Below, one piece after another: positions 63,817-64,000 of a stretch of 64,000 nucleotides of DNA. Position 1 is the stretch's first letter; every line of letters begins with the position of its first letter. Made by a program: the position numbers and the translations under genes. This stretch comes from Apostichopus japonicus (taxonomy: Eukaryota > Echinodermata > Holothuroidea > Aspidochirotida > Stichopodidae). The notes under the pieces are model-generated. The model ran no database searches. It saw only the letters and a program-made list of their open reading frames with translations, and was not told the DNA's origin. The DNA is taken from NCBI RefSeq assembly GCF_037975245.1, contig NC_092576.1, positions 6,492,001 through 6,556,000 of the forward strand, read 5' to 3'.

Positions 63817-64000
63817 GTAGGTACACCACCGAGATGCATCTAGAAAGAACAGGGAGGGGTGATACTTCTAAACCAGTTTGAGAGAGTGCAAATACTCTGT
63901 GTGCTGTAATGGTACAAAATTGTGAAGGATATTTCACAAAGAGAGGCAGTGATTTAGCATATACACATATACACAAATATTACCTAGCAAATTTGATGAA

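Overview
This window is animal nuclear DNA: AT-rich, full of introns, microsatellites, SINEs and MITEs, with no bacterial-style gene packing. The protein modules (LRR, FN3, cadherin, F5/8C, EGF, thrombospondin type 3) and the repeat style suggest a marine invertebrate deuterostome, most likely an echinoderm. That placement is inference; a lancelet, hemichordate or other marine invertebrate is not excluded.

Almost the whole window is one plus-strand gene. I assembled 57 coding exons by hand (7186-63816; 6,874 coding bases, 2,291 complete codons). Splice phase agrees at every one of the 56 junctions, no in-frame stop occurs, and every intron is GT-AG. The gene runs off the right edge. The predicted protein starts with a signal peptide and an LRRNT cysteine cap. 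About 37 leucine-rich repeats follow, mostly one per exon and always split in phase 2 at the same Leu codon, then an LRRCT cap. After that come one FN3-like domain, a fibro-slime (PA14-like) domain, two cadherin repeats, an F5/8C (discoidin) domain, a cysteine-rich TNFR/GCC2-GCC3-like region, four EGF-like repeats of the thrombospondin/COMP kind, and the start of thrombospondin type 3 calcium repeats. It looks like a secreted or cell-surface adhesion/matrix protein: a giant thrombospondin relative whose N-terminal part is replaced by adhesion modules.

Layout: 1-7098 is 5' flank with one SINE and a possible TATA promoter/5' UTR exon (4451-4617). 7186-8673 holds the signal peptide and LRRNT. 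9573-32388 is the LRR array. 33723-33907 is LRRCT. 34725-35214 is FN3. 36163 to about 40780 is fibro-slime. About 40780-44395 is cadherin. 45855-47496 is F5/8C. 48141-53305 is Cys-rich. 54398-63816 is EGF plus TSP3. The last intron is 6.5 kb and contains a 72-bp satellite, a tRNA-like sequence and a 4.7-kb inverted-repeat-bounded unit with a broken Copia-type gag and a candidate minus-strand first exon.

The most unusual pattern is in the introns. At ten or so of them, the 3' end of the exon, the 5' splice site and the start of the intron have been tandemly duplicated, from 2 copies up to about 20. In two cases (exons 34 and 44) the second donor is in phase and the intervening sequence stays open, so it could add 49 or 51 residues.
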